A DNA stretch of 13,094 nucleotides, taken from NCBI GenBank assembly GCA_003445895.1, contig DMCD01000053.1, positions 1 to 13,094 on the forward strand, read 5' to 3'. Made by a program: the position numbers and the translations under genes. Below, in pieces: positions 6,759-13,094 of the stretch (positions are counted from its first letter, which is position 1; the number at the start of each line of letters is the position of its first letter). Below the pieces are notes generated by a model. That model searched no databases. It was not told the origin of the DNA and worked only from the letters and a program-made list of their open reading frames with translations. The stretch is from Lachnoclostridium sp. GTDB lineage: Bacteria; Bacillota; Clostridia; Lachnospirales; Lachnospiraceae.

Positions 6759-7718
6759 CTACAGTGCAAGATATCCGATAAGGCAGAGAAGCGCGGTGGC
6801 AACGGTAAATCTTGTCACAACCTGCGTCTCTGACCATCCTCCAAGTTCAAAATGATGATGAATCGGTGCCATGCGGAAAAACCGCTTTCCGTGGGTCCGC
6901 TTGAAATAGCCGACCTGGATGATGACGGAAACCACTTCGATGAAGTAGATGAACCCCACAATAACAATAAACAGCGGCGTCTGGGTCATATAGGCCGAAC
7001 CCGCCACAAACCCGCCGATGGCGAGCGACCCGGTATCTCCCATGAAAACTTTGGCCGGGTAGGAATTAAACAGGAGAAATCCCATCAGGCTTCCTGCCAC
7101 GGCGCCGCAGATGGGGGAAATGCCCGCGTTCTGCGAAAGGGATACCGCACCGAAAAACATCGCTACGGGAAGGGTCACGCTGGAGAGAAGTCCGTCCAGA
7201 CCGTCCGTAAAGTTCGTCCCGTTGTCCGTTCCCAGTACGATGAAAAACAGGGCCGGAACGCCTGCCCATACCGGCAGGGTAACGGACCGGTGAATGAAGG
7301 GAATGATCATGGTCATTCCCGCCTCGGAGCGGAACACCATATATGCGGCAAAGAGGCCGGTGATCGCAATCTGCAGAAAGAGCTTCTGCTTCGGATTAAG
7401 CCCCTCCGACTGCTTCTTCACGATCTTTAAGTAGTCATCCGCGAAACCGGTCAGTCCGAAGCCGGCGGTGAGTCCCAGAACGGGAAGCACCCCGGGGTAT
7501 CTTCCGGCGAACAGGATCGTGGATATGACAATGCCCGCCACAATCATAATGCCGCCCATGGTGGGTGTTCCCTGCTTTTTCAGATGGGACTGGGGCCCGT
7601 CATCCCGGACCTGCTGTCCGAACTTCAGCCGGTGCAGAAAGGGAATTGCATAGGGACAGAGCCCGGCGGTCACCGCGAATGCGGCAAACAGAGCAAAAAT
7701 AGTATCACGTAACGCCAT
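6759..7718 (-). CDS. mraY: Phospho-N-acetylmuramoyl-pentapeptide transferase
   Basis: This integral membrane enzyme transfers phospho-MurNAc-pentapeptide to undecaprenyl phosphate, making lipid I. The 319 residues contain about ten membrane segments. Family motifs are QVRDDGPQSHLKKQGTPTMG (36-55), the catalytic pair GFADD (Asp94/Asp95), NFTDGLDG (169-176), GDTGSLAIGG (227-236), and MAPIHHHFELGGWSE (283-297) with the His triplet that defines the MraY group. The ATG at 7718 has GAGGAG 8 nt upstream. It is the first gene of the mraY-murD-ftsW-ftsQ unit and has its own promoter overlapping the end of the upstream permease gene, with a 27-bp palindrome between promoter and ribosome binding site. 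Confidence 0.98.
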   Translation of the reverse strand: MALRDTIFALFAAFAVTAGLCPYAIPFLHRLKFGQQVRDDGPQSHLKKQGTPTMGGIMIVAGIVISTILFAGRYPGVLPVLGLTAGFGLTGFADDYLKIVKKQSEGLNPKQKLFLQIAITGLFAAYMVFRSEAGMTMIIPFIHRSVTLPVWAGVPALFFIVLGTDNGTNFTDGLDGLLSSVTLPVAMFFGAVSLSQNAGISPICGAVAGSLMGFLLFNSYPAKVFMGDTGSLAIGGFVAGSAYMTQTPLFIVIVGFIYFIEVVSVIIQVGYFKRTHGKRFFRMAPIHHHFELGGWSETQVVTRFTVATALLCLIGYLAL

Positions 7719-7735
7719 AACGATGTCTCCTCAAA

Positions 7736-7762
7736 TTGATCCGACCCGTAAGGTCGGATCAA
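7736..7762. promoter_or_regulatory. Perfect 27-bp palindrome at the mraY transcription start
   Basis: TTGATCCGACC (7736-7746), five bases CGTAA, then the exact inverse GGTCGGATCAA (7752-7762). It begins at the edge of the mraY -10 box and ends 3 nt before the ribosome binding site. The predicted start near 7755 falls inside it, so transcripts from that promoter carry only part of the hairpin, which makes a DNA operator plausible. In readthrough RNA from the ABC operon the full 11-bp hairpin forms and is followed by only UUU, so it is a poor terminator but could mask or expose the ribosome binding site. Confidence 0.6.
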
Positions 7763-7790
7763 GTATAAAGCTTTTTTTCATAATAATCAA
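7762..7790 (-). promoter_or_regulatory. Vegetative promoter for the mraY-murD-ftsW-ftsQ unit
   Basis: On the minus strand, TTGATT (7785-7790), a 17-nt A-rich spacer and TATACT (7762-7767). The -35 box overlaps the TGA of the upstream permease gene at 7787-7789. The expected start near 7755 yields a leader of about 35 nt. Confidence 0.72.
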
Positions 7791-10198
7791 TGATTCTGAC
7801 GGAATCGCCCGGGTCCGGCCCCCAGGAAGAACAGCAGGGCCGCTGCGGCCGCAAAGCCGATTCCCCTCTCCCCGCGGTAAAGAAGAAGTCCCGGGGGAAG
7901 CATCTCGGAGAGCTTAGACATCACCGGCAGCGTATCCCTAAGATCCAGGAAGCACCCGCCGAGAATGCAGAGGGCAAGCGCCAGGAAGGAGGTCAGCGCG
8001 TCCGTTCCTCCCTCCCCGCCCGTATTCCGGACAAAGAACAGGGCAAGCAGCGCCGTCACCGCCAGGTATCCGGCACCGGACAAAAGAACCTGCACGGTCG
8101 GAAGCTGTCCTCTAAGAATCCAGGGCAGACCGTACCCGGCCGCCGCCGTCCCTCCCGTCATAATCAGAGCAAAGAAATCCGTCCCGTAGGAAAGAAGGGT
8201 TCCGCCTCTTGCGGACAGAAGCCGTCGTTCCGCGCTCCGGTTATCCCTTCTGCCGCACCAGACGGAGGAAGAAAGCACCGCAAACAGAATGGTCAGCGCC
8301 GCGAAGGCTTCGGGACGCGGTACAAAGGGGTCGGCCGCTGCCGCACCCTCCGACCACCGGATCTCATAAAAGGCGCCTTCTTTTCGCTTCTTCTCTTCTT
8401 CCGACTCCATCCGCGCCTCCAGGCTTTTCGTCTCTTCGGAAGAAAGGGTATGTCCCAGCAGGCCTTCCGCCCAGTCCTTTATGCCGTTCCGGGTCCGGAG
8501 CACCATGGTCTGTCCGGAGACAATCTCCCGCATACCCTGTGCTGAGAAGGAAGCCGCCGCGCTCTCATAGGCCAGCACGTGGAGGCTGTCCTCGGAGGAT
8601 ACCGCATCTCCCGTACCCTTCACGTAATCGGAGAAGCCCCGCCGGATGGTAAGACTTCCCTCTACGGTTCCGTCCAGAAGCCGGAGTGCGGCCTCCTCGG
8701 CCGTCTCCGGGAGAACCTCGATATTTCCCATATCCCGCAGCAGTTCGATAAACTGCTTAGACTCTGTACTCTCCTCCTCTTCGGTCACGGCAATGCGGAT
8801 GGTCTCGCCGGCACCGGAAAAAGCGCCGAAGACGCAGGCACCCGCCCCGAGGGAAACAGCCAGCAGACAGATGATCCCAAAAAGGCCGCCGGTCATCTTC
8901 CGGAACTTCATGGCAGACATTCCGAAATACCGGGAGGCCATCATGGTCTCCCTGCCGGCACCGGATGCCCTGCCACTGCTCCTTCCGCCTGCTCTGCGGG
9001 AGGTGCTCTCCCGCTCCGCAAAAAGACGCACCGGAAGGCTTAAAAGGAAAAACACAAGGCTCACGGCGAGAAATGGCGCCATCACCCGGAGAATGCCGGA
9101 TGCCGCGATCCCTCTGCCGAGTCCGGAAAATACATACATAGCACATCCGGTGGGAAACAGCCGGATGGCATCGTGAAGAAAACGGGGAAGGGAGGATGCC
9201 GGAATCAGGGTTCCGCCCAGCATCAGTCCCAGCAGGAGATACCAGCTGGCGTAGCGCGCCGCAGCTGCCCCGTCCCCCGAAACATTCAGAAATCCCAGCA
9301 TCATGCCGGAGACACCTGCCGTAAAGAGAACACAGAACAGGATATATCCGGCGGCCGCCCCGGAAAGAACGGCACCGCCTGCGCAGAGAATCAGCCACAT
9401 GGCAAGATAGGCCGGCGCAAGGATGACTGCAAGAAGAAGACTCCTCGAAAGGAGGAAGGCGCTCCCTCCCCCGCCGACGGCCTGAAACCGGCTGCGGATT
9501 CCCCGCCGTTTTTCCTCCGGAATGGTGCGGAACACCGCCGAGGCCTCAAATACCGCAAGAAAGGCAAATGCCGCTGCCGCCACCCGGCGGATCAGCGCCC
9601 CCGCAATATCCGTCTGCGAGGTATTTCTGGCAAATGCGCCGTTTCGCCGAAGGGTATTTTCTAAGAGTCTTGCGGAACCGTCGGAGTGCATCTGATTAAG
9701 CACGGCCTCATCCGGCTCCGGATAGCAGAAACCGTAGACGGCAGCCTCCGCCGCCTGTCCCTCCCGCATGATATCCATGACAGAGGTGAATATCATCCGG
9801 AACACGGCAGCCTCCGGTCTTCTCGTGCTGTTCAGGGTAACCCGCACCGGCTGCTGGATGCCTGTATAGGCGTCATAAAAGAAATCGGCGGGTATGGTAA
9901 ATACGGCCGCCGCCCCCTGCTCCAGCGCCTCTTCGTCAGCATCATCCTCCGAAAGCACAATCACATCCCCGAAGAATTCCACCCGGCGCATCTGTTCTAT
10001 GAGGGACTTTGACATAATCGTCTGATCCTCGTCCCGGACACCGATCACAAACGGCCGGATGTACTGGGCACTGGACAGATCGCTCATCCCGATGCGCATC
10101 AGCATCAGAAGCACAAATGGCAGGACCAGCGTCAGCAGTCCTGCATTTTTCAGAAATAACTTCCAGTCCTTGTAGATTGCAGCCCGAATCCCCGACAT
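7787..10198 (-). CDS. ABC-2 type permease, two permease units fused in tandem
   Basis: An 803-residue membrane protein that should form the channel of an ABC exporter with the adjoining ATPase. Two similar halves are visible. Half 1 has a membrane segment at 19-37, an extracellular domain at about 45-200 and hydrophobic segments near 205-222, 250-272, 283-305, 318-335 and 370-393. Half 2 repeats this with segment 438-460, extracellular domain about 465-625 and segments near 628-645, 672-692, 705-723, 735-752 and 779-795. The extracellular starts align: FVIGVRDEDQTIMSKSLIEQ and IRIAVTEEEESTESKQFIEL, then DVIVLSEDDADEEAL and NIEVLPETAEEAALR. A Ser/Arg/Gly linker (about 396-416) joins the halves. 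The ATG at 10198 has AGGGGG 8 nt upstream and shares one base with the ATPase stop (TGATG). This domain type occurs in drug, bacteriocin and polymer exporters; the substrate is unknown. Confidence 0.8.
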   Translation of the reverse strand: MSGIRAAIYKDWKLFLKNAGLLTLVLPFVLLMLMRIGMSDLSSAQYIRPFVIGVRDEDQTIMSKSLIEQMRRVEFFGDVIVLSEDDADEEALEQGAAAVFTIPADFFYDAYTGIQQPVRVTLNSTRRPEAAVFRMIFTSVMDIMREGQAAEAAVYGFCYPEPDEAVLNQMHSDGSARLLENTLRRNGAFARNTSQTDIAGALIRRVAAAAFAFLAVFEASAVFRTIPEEKRRGIRSRFQAVGGGGSAFLLSRSLLLAVILAPAYLAMWLILCAGGAVLSGAAAGYILFCVLFTAGVSGMMLGFLNVSGDGAAAARYASWYLLLGLMLGGTLIPASSLPRFLHDAIRLFPTGCAMYVFSGLGRGIAASGILRVMAPFLAVSLVFFLLSLPVRLFAERESTSRRAGGRSSGRASGAGRETMMASRYFGMSAMKFRKMTGGLFGIICLLAVSLGAGACVFGAFSGAGETIRIAVTEEEESTESKQFIELLRDMGNIEVLPETAEEAALRLLDGTVEGSLTIRRGFSDYVKGTGDAVSSEDSLHVLAYESAAASFSAQGMREIVSGQTMVLRTRNGIKDWAEGLLGHTLSSEETKSLEARMESEEEKKRKEGAFYEIRWSEGAAAADPFVPRPEAFAALTILFAVLSSSVWCGRRDNRSAERRLLSARGGTLLSYGTDFFALIMTGGTAAAGYGLPWILRGQLPTVQVLLSGAGYLAVTALLALFFVRNTGGEGGTDALTSFLALALCILGGCFLDLRDTLPVMSKLSEMLPPGLLLYRGERGIGFAAAAALLFFLGAGPGRFRQNH

Positions 10199-10842
10199 CA
10201 GACCATCCCCCTGATCTGTCCCGCAGACAGCAGCAGTATGCGGTCGCTTATCCTCTCCAGTTCTCCCGGCTGATGGCTGATGATCACGACGGAATTGCCC
10301 ATATCCGCGATATGGCGCGCCGTGTCCAGGATGATGTCCACCGAGGCCGCATCGGCGCCCACCGTCGGCTCATCCAGAAGCAGCAGCTTCGGCGTCAGCA
10401 TGAGAGCCGATGCCATGTGAAGCCTGCGCTTCATGCCGCCGGAGTAGCTCCGGACCGGATCGCCGGCCTTGTCCTCCAGCGCAAACCGCGACATAAGCCA
10501 CCTGCTCCGGACGGGAATCATCTTTCCGGCCAGACCCGCGGCCAGTCCCCAGAACCGGAGGTTTTCCAGTCCTGTCATATCCTCATAAAGAGAGAGCTCC
10601 TGGGGCACATAGCCTATGTGCCCCGGGACGCCCTCTCCATACATGCATTCGCCCTCATCCGGTGCAAAGCTTCCGGAAAGCATTCCCATGAGGGTGCTTT
10701 TTCCCGCGCCGTTCTCCCCGCGCAGTCCCAGCACCTCTCCGGGAGAAACGCTGAGGGATATGGGACCGAGAACGATCCCTTCTCCCCCGCGCTTTCTGTA
10801 TCTCTTCACACAGTCTCTGAGGACTGCGGTATACGCGGCCAT
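10198..10842 (-). CDS. ABC transporter ATP-binding protein
   Basis: A 214-residue cytoplasmic ATPase that should power the adjoining permease. All nucleotide-binding motifs are intact: Walker A GENGAGKST (42-50), Q-loop Gln81 in VPQELSLYEDMT, signature SYSGGMKRRL (132-141), Walker B LLLLDEPT (153-160) and the switch His190 in ISHQ. SGGMKRRL and LYEDMT are typical of the ABC-2 export (drug and antibiotic resistance) subfamily. The protein is short because it ends soon after the switch helix and lacks the C-terminal extension of DrrA-like ATPases. No Shine-Dalgarno site is visible before its ATG, which overlaps the stop of the upstream zinc-ribbon gene by one base (TGATG), so translation probably depends on reinitiation. 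Its own stop overlaps the permease start in the same way. Confidence 0.93.
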   Translation of the reverse strand: MAAYTAVLRDCVKRYRKRGGEGIVLGPISLSVSPGEVLGLRGENGAGKSTLMGMLSGSFAPDEGECMYGEGVPGHIGYVPQELSLYEDMTGLENLRFWGLAAGLAGKMIPVRSRWLMSRFALEDKAGDPVRSYSGGMKRRLHMASALMLTPKLLLLDEPTVGADAASVDIILDTARHIADMGNSVVIISHQPGELERISDRILLLSAGQIRGMV

Positions 10843-12569
10843 CAGAAGCCGATTGCCTGCGTCAGATTCGGCAGGACGTTCTGCTCCAGGGACTGACCCA
10901 GCTTCATGAACAGGTCCTCCAGCTGATTTACATCCCAGTCGGTGATATCCTGCGTCTTTGCGGAAGACGGAGGAAGCTCAGCCGTCGTCGTCTCGGTCGC
11001 ATTCAGGGTGATGGTGCCGCTGCTCACATATCCCTCGGACAGGGACGACAGGTTATTCATGCTGATAATATGATCGGCGCCGCCGTTCTCGGATTCGGCC
11101 ACCTCAAAGTGAATGCCGGTTCCCTGCAGCGCATCCATCTCGATATCATAGGTGCCGTAGGGCGTGCCGAACACCGACTTCTTCGCCTCATCGATCGCAA
11201 AGGTTGTTTTCACATTGCCTTCGGAGCTCGTTGTGGTGCTCTCTCCGGTATATACCGAACCGTCCTTGGTGTAGCTCGTGCGGACGTCAATATCACTGCT
11301 CATCTCGGACCATACGGCCACGGAATAATCCTTTTCCTTGTCGCCGTCCATTTCAATGATCAGTCCTGCGCCGTCTTTGGTGGCAATTTTAATCATCTTT
11401 GCCTTCTTGTCGGCAACGTAAAGAGTCCAGGTAAACTCATTCTCAACCAGCTCTTTTCCCGAATCCGCCGCATTGTCGCGAATCTGCTGCGCGGCATTTT
11501 TCAGCTGCTCGTCCAGATAGGTCTCAAAGCTGAAGGAGTCTTCTCCGGATGCGCGGGCGAACATATCCACAACCTCCGGGTCCGCCACCTTAAAGACCGC
11601 TTCTCTGAGCTTCTCATCCTCATCGATGTGGTCCGCCAGCTTCTCCAGCATCTCCTGGATATCTTCCTCCGCCGGCTGCCAGGTGTAGACATTGCCGGTG
11701 TAATCGGCTTCCAGTTTTTCCAGAGTGAAGTCTTCCTTCTTCTCCAGGGTCACATTGTCATCATTGACTGCGGAGCAGACAATGGCGGTATAATCCGTCA
11801 GAATGTCTGTCCATTCTTTTCCGGTAAACTCCGGGAGCTTCACCTTGCTCAGATCCACATCGATTCCGTTTTTCTGCATCATCTTCGACAGATCTGCGGT
11901 GTAATAGGTATCATCGAGAGCCGGGATATAAAAGCCGGCTGTTCCGGCGTTATAGGTAATGACGCCGTCCAGCACCGGGCTTCCCATCAGGTTCAGGTCC
12001 GCATTCAGGACAATCTCACTGCCGGAGGCATCGACTTTGAGTCCCACGGAGGAATCCTTGGTCATACCGGTGACCATGCTTCCCACAAGTCCGTTGTCGG
12101 AGGAAACATCTGCCGACAGGGTCATATCCGAGGTGAACTTTCCGCTGCCGAGCCGGTCCAGGTTCTCTTCCATCTGCTTCATGGACTGATCCACCAGGGC
12201 TTCCTTCTGATAGAGAAGGAATTCCTGGGCCGGGGATGCGCCAAGGCCTTTAAATGCCAGGAATGCGCCTCCGCCGACGGCACACACGCCCAGAGCAGCC
12301 GCGGCACCGATGAGAAGGCCCTTTCCCTTCTTCTTCGGCGGCTCCTGCATCTGGCCGTAGTCATAATTGTTCACCGGCGTTCCGTATACCGGCGCCTGCG
12401 GCGGTACATTCTGGCCGTACTGCTGCTGCGGCTGCGGCGGCACATTCTGGCTGTACTGCGGCTGCGGCGGCTGCGGTGCCGGTGCCGGCTGCATCAGCTT
12501 CTCACCGCAACCGGTACAGAACTTTGCGTTGTCATCAACCTGTGATCCGCAATTCGGGCAAAATCTCAT
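10842..12569 (-). CDS. Membrane-anchored zinc-ribbon protein with a large ectodomain
   Basis: A 575-residue protein of unknown function. It begins with a zinc ribbon, MRFCPNCGSQVDDNAKFCTG then CGEKL (Cys4, Cys7, Cys18, Cys21). A Pro/Gln/Tyr-rich linker (about 26-79) follows, with a twice-repeated QY[SG]QNVPPQ, then a Lys cluster PPKKKGKG and one membrane segment (about 83-108). Residues 109-575 should be outside the cell: alternating beta-like stretches (TLSADV, VGLKVDASGSEIVLNADLNL, AGFYIPALDDTYYTADL), an acidic helical part (about 265-360) and more strands. The pattern recalls LolA/LppX-like beta folds, but this is an impression. The second ATG (12569) is chosen because GGGAGG lies 7 nt upstream, whereas the first ATG overlaps that site. 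It is co-translated with the ABC genes (TGATG). A role as exporter partner, sensor or substrate-handling subunit is inference. Confidence 0.7.
   Translation of the reverse strand: MRFCPNCGSQVDDNAKFCTGCGEKLMQPAPAPQPPQPQYSQNVPPQPQQQYGQNVPPQAPVYGTPVNNYDYGQMQEPPKKKGKGLLIGAAAALGVCAVGGGAFLAFKGLGASPAQEFLLYQKEALVDQSMKQMEENLDRLGSGKFTSDMTLSADVSSDNGLVGSMVTGMTKDSSVGLKVDASGSEIVLNADLNLMGSPVLDGVITYNAGTAGFYIPALDDTYYTADLSKMMQKNGIDVDLSKVKLPEFTGKEWTDILTDYTAIVCSAVNDDNVTLEKKEDFTLEKLEADYTGNVYTWQPAEEDIQEMLEKLADHIDEDEKLREAVFKVADPEVVDMFARASGEDSFSFETYLDEQLKNAAQQIRDNAADSGKELVENEFTWTLYVADKKAKMIKIATKDGAGLIIEMDGDKEKDYSVAVWSEMSSDIDVRTSYTKDGSVYTGESTTTSSEGNVKTTFAIDEAKKSVFGTPYGTYDIEMDALQGTGIHFEVAESENGGADHIISMNNLSSLSEGYVSSGTITLNATETTTAELPPSSAKTQDITDWDVNQLEDLFMKLGQSLEQNVLPNLTQAIGF
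12396..12458 (-). repeat. Two 27-bp direct repeats in the linker of the zinc-ribbon gene
   Basis: Copies at 12396-12422 and 12432-12458 match at 25 of 27 bases and are 9 bp apart. They encode the repeated QY[SG]QNVPPQ in the Pro/Gln-rich linker. The in-frame spacing means copy number could change the linker length without breaking the gene. Confidence 0.75.
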
Positions 12570-12576
12570 AATTCTT

Positions 12577-12582
12577 CCTCCC
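12577..12582 (-). promoter_or_regulatory. Ribosome binding site deciding the zinc-ribbon protein start
   Basis: GGGAGG on the minus strand, 7 nt before the ATG at 12569. An in-frame ATG at 12584 overlaps this site and has no site of its own at proper spacing. The shorter form puts the zinc ribbon at the very N-terminus, as is usual for this domain. Confidence 0.75.
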
Positions 12583-12599
12583 ATCTTCTTCCGTATGCG

Positions 12600-13094
12600 C
12601 TAGGACGGCATATCCGGAAGTATAATCTCGATCATGGTTCCCGTCATTGTGACCCGGTACTGCAGCGTACCGCCCCGGAAGTCATACCAGGGCCTTGCCA
12701 CATACATCATCTGGCGGTGCAGCACATTGGTCACCTGCTGCATCATTGTCCGGATGCTCTCCCGGCTTCCGCCGTTGTTAAGCCCCGGAATAAATACGCG
12801 CACGATGCGCTGTGATCCGGACAGGGCCTGGGATACCGCGGAGAGAGTCTGCTGAAATATCTCCTCTCCGTTCATCACACCCTGTATGCCTGATGCGGAA
12901 AGCGTCAGGGCCGGCGGCTCCGGCTGGACATAAGCTCCGCCGCTCATCCGGTAAAGCTCTACGGACATGGGGCCATACCGGTATCCTTCGGCAGCAGAAA
13001 CCATGGGCACTCCGCTGTCTTCCCGCACCCAGTGATGGTATCCCATCGCCTCAATCAGGTCATCTTCCAGGTTTACAAAGTAGTTTCGAATCTC
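12600..13094 (-). CDS. Protein of unknown family, C-terminal 164 residues, truncated by window edge
   Basis: An open frame enters from the right edge and ends with TAG at 12600-12602. An internal ATG at 13046 exists, but the frame stays open upstream to base 13094 (EIRNYFVNLEDDLIEA before MGYHHW), so that ATG is probably not the start. I do not recognise the family. The visible part has no membrane segment or cysteine cluster. It contains a helical stretch with MNGEEIFQQTLSAVSQALSG, a strand IVRVFIPGL, a helix SRESIRTMMQQVTNVLHRQM, and a C-terminal beta-like end (RGGTLQYRVTMTGTMIEIIL). It lies 30 nt upstream of the zinc-ribbon gene on the same strand with no terminator or promoter visible between, so it is probably in the same operon as the ABC exporter. 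Confidence 0.6.
   Translation of the reverse strand, partial: EIRNYFVNLEDDLIEAMGYHHWVREDSGVPMVSAAEGYRYGPMSVELYRMSGGAYVQPEPPALTLSASGIQGVMNGEEIFQQTLSAVSQALSGSQRIVRVFIPGLNNGGSRESIRTMMQQVTNVLHRQMMYVARPWYDFRGGTLQYRVTMTGTMIEIILPDMPS

Noticed and set aside
4397..6781. A 794-codon open frame on the plus strand opposite ftsW and murD
   Set aside because: It is rich in His, Gln and Arg, has no known motifs, spans two genes with intact catalytic motifs on the other strand, and is the usual shadow of high-GC codon use.
6743..6802. Upstream ATG at 6802 as start of MurD
   Set aside because: It would add 20 residues encoded inside mraY without a ribosome binding site; MGKKVLVAGAG at 6742 is the standard beginning.
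7736..7780. The 27-bp palindrome plus T7 run as a plus-strand terminator
   Set aside because: The T run begins about 11 nt after the stem, too far for an intrinsic terminator, and no plus-strand gene lies upstream. The same bases form the spacer of the mraY promoter.
12401..12480. Repeats near 12400 as a CRISPR or tandem-array signal
   Set aside because: There are only two copies, in frame, coding for a Pro/Gln linker, with no unique spacers and no cas genes.
11070..12545. A 491-codon plus-strand open frame opposite the zinc-ribbon gene
   Set aside because: No domain pattern is visible, while the minus strand has a Cys4 zinc ribbon, a membrane span, a good ribosome binding site and operon coupling.

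Overview
The window looks like a chromosomal segment of a Firmicute of the Lachnospiraceae/Clostridia type. The reasons are strong AGGAGG-type ribosome binding sites, consensus vegetative promoters (TTGNNN-17-TATANT), TTG starts, a moderately high GC content, an FtsZ beginning MLEVK, type III pantothenate kinase (CoaX), RF3, and a compact division cluster without ftsA beside ftsZ. The taxonomic call is inference from gene content and style, not from a marker search.

Layout. (1) 1-284, minus: 5' end of prfC (peptide chain release factor 3), cut by the window edge. (2) 285-466: a short divergent promoter region serving prfC (minus) and coaX (plus). (3) 467-1234, plus: coaX, the only plus-strand gene; its stop codon directly abuts the stop of the convergent gene. 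(4) 1235-2005, minus: a two-domain SseB-like protein, separated from ftsZ by a terminator/attenuator hairpin. (5) 2078-7718, minus: a reduced division and cell-wall cluster. In transcription order it is mraY, murD, ftsW (or spoVE), ftsQ/divIB, then ftsZ with its own promoter and a leader of about 125 nt. mraY has a consensus promoter overlapping the stop codon of the upstream permease gene, with a perfect 27-bp palindrome at its transcription start. murG, ftsA, rsmH, ftsL and the transpeptidase gene usually found in such clusters are absent from the window. (6) 7787-13094, minus: a co-directional operon, also in transcription order: a protein of unknown family (cut by the window edge), a membrane-anchored zinc-ribbon protein with a large predicted ectodomain, an ABC ATPase, and an 803-residue ABC-2 permease that appears to be two permease units fused head to tail. 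The last three genes are joined by one-base TGATG stop/start overlaps.

How it works together. MraY makes lipid I and MurD adds D-glutamate to the UDP-MurNAc-peptide precursor. FtsW polymerises glycan at the septum, FtsQ/DivIB is a divisome scaffold, and FtsZ forms the ring. The upstream operon looks like a self-contained exporter in which one ATPase would serve a fused double permease, with a zinc-ribbon membrane protein as probable partner. It is the least conventional part of the window and the best candidate for an undescribed system, but its substrate cannot be read from the sequence. No tRNA, rRNA, CRISPR array, insertion sequence or prophage gene was seen.
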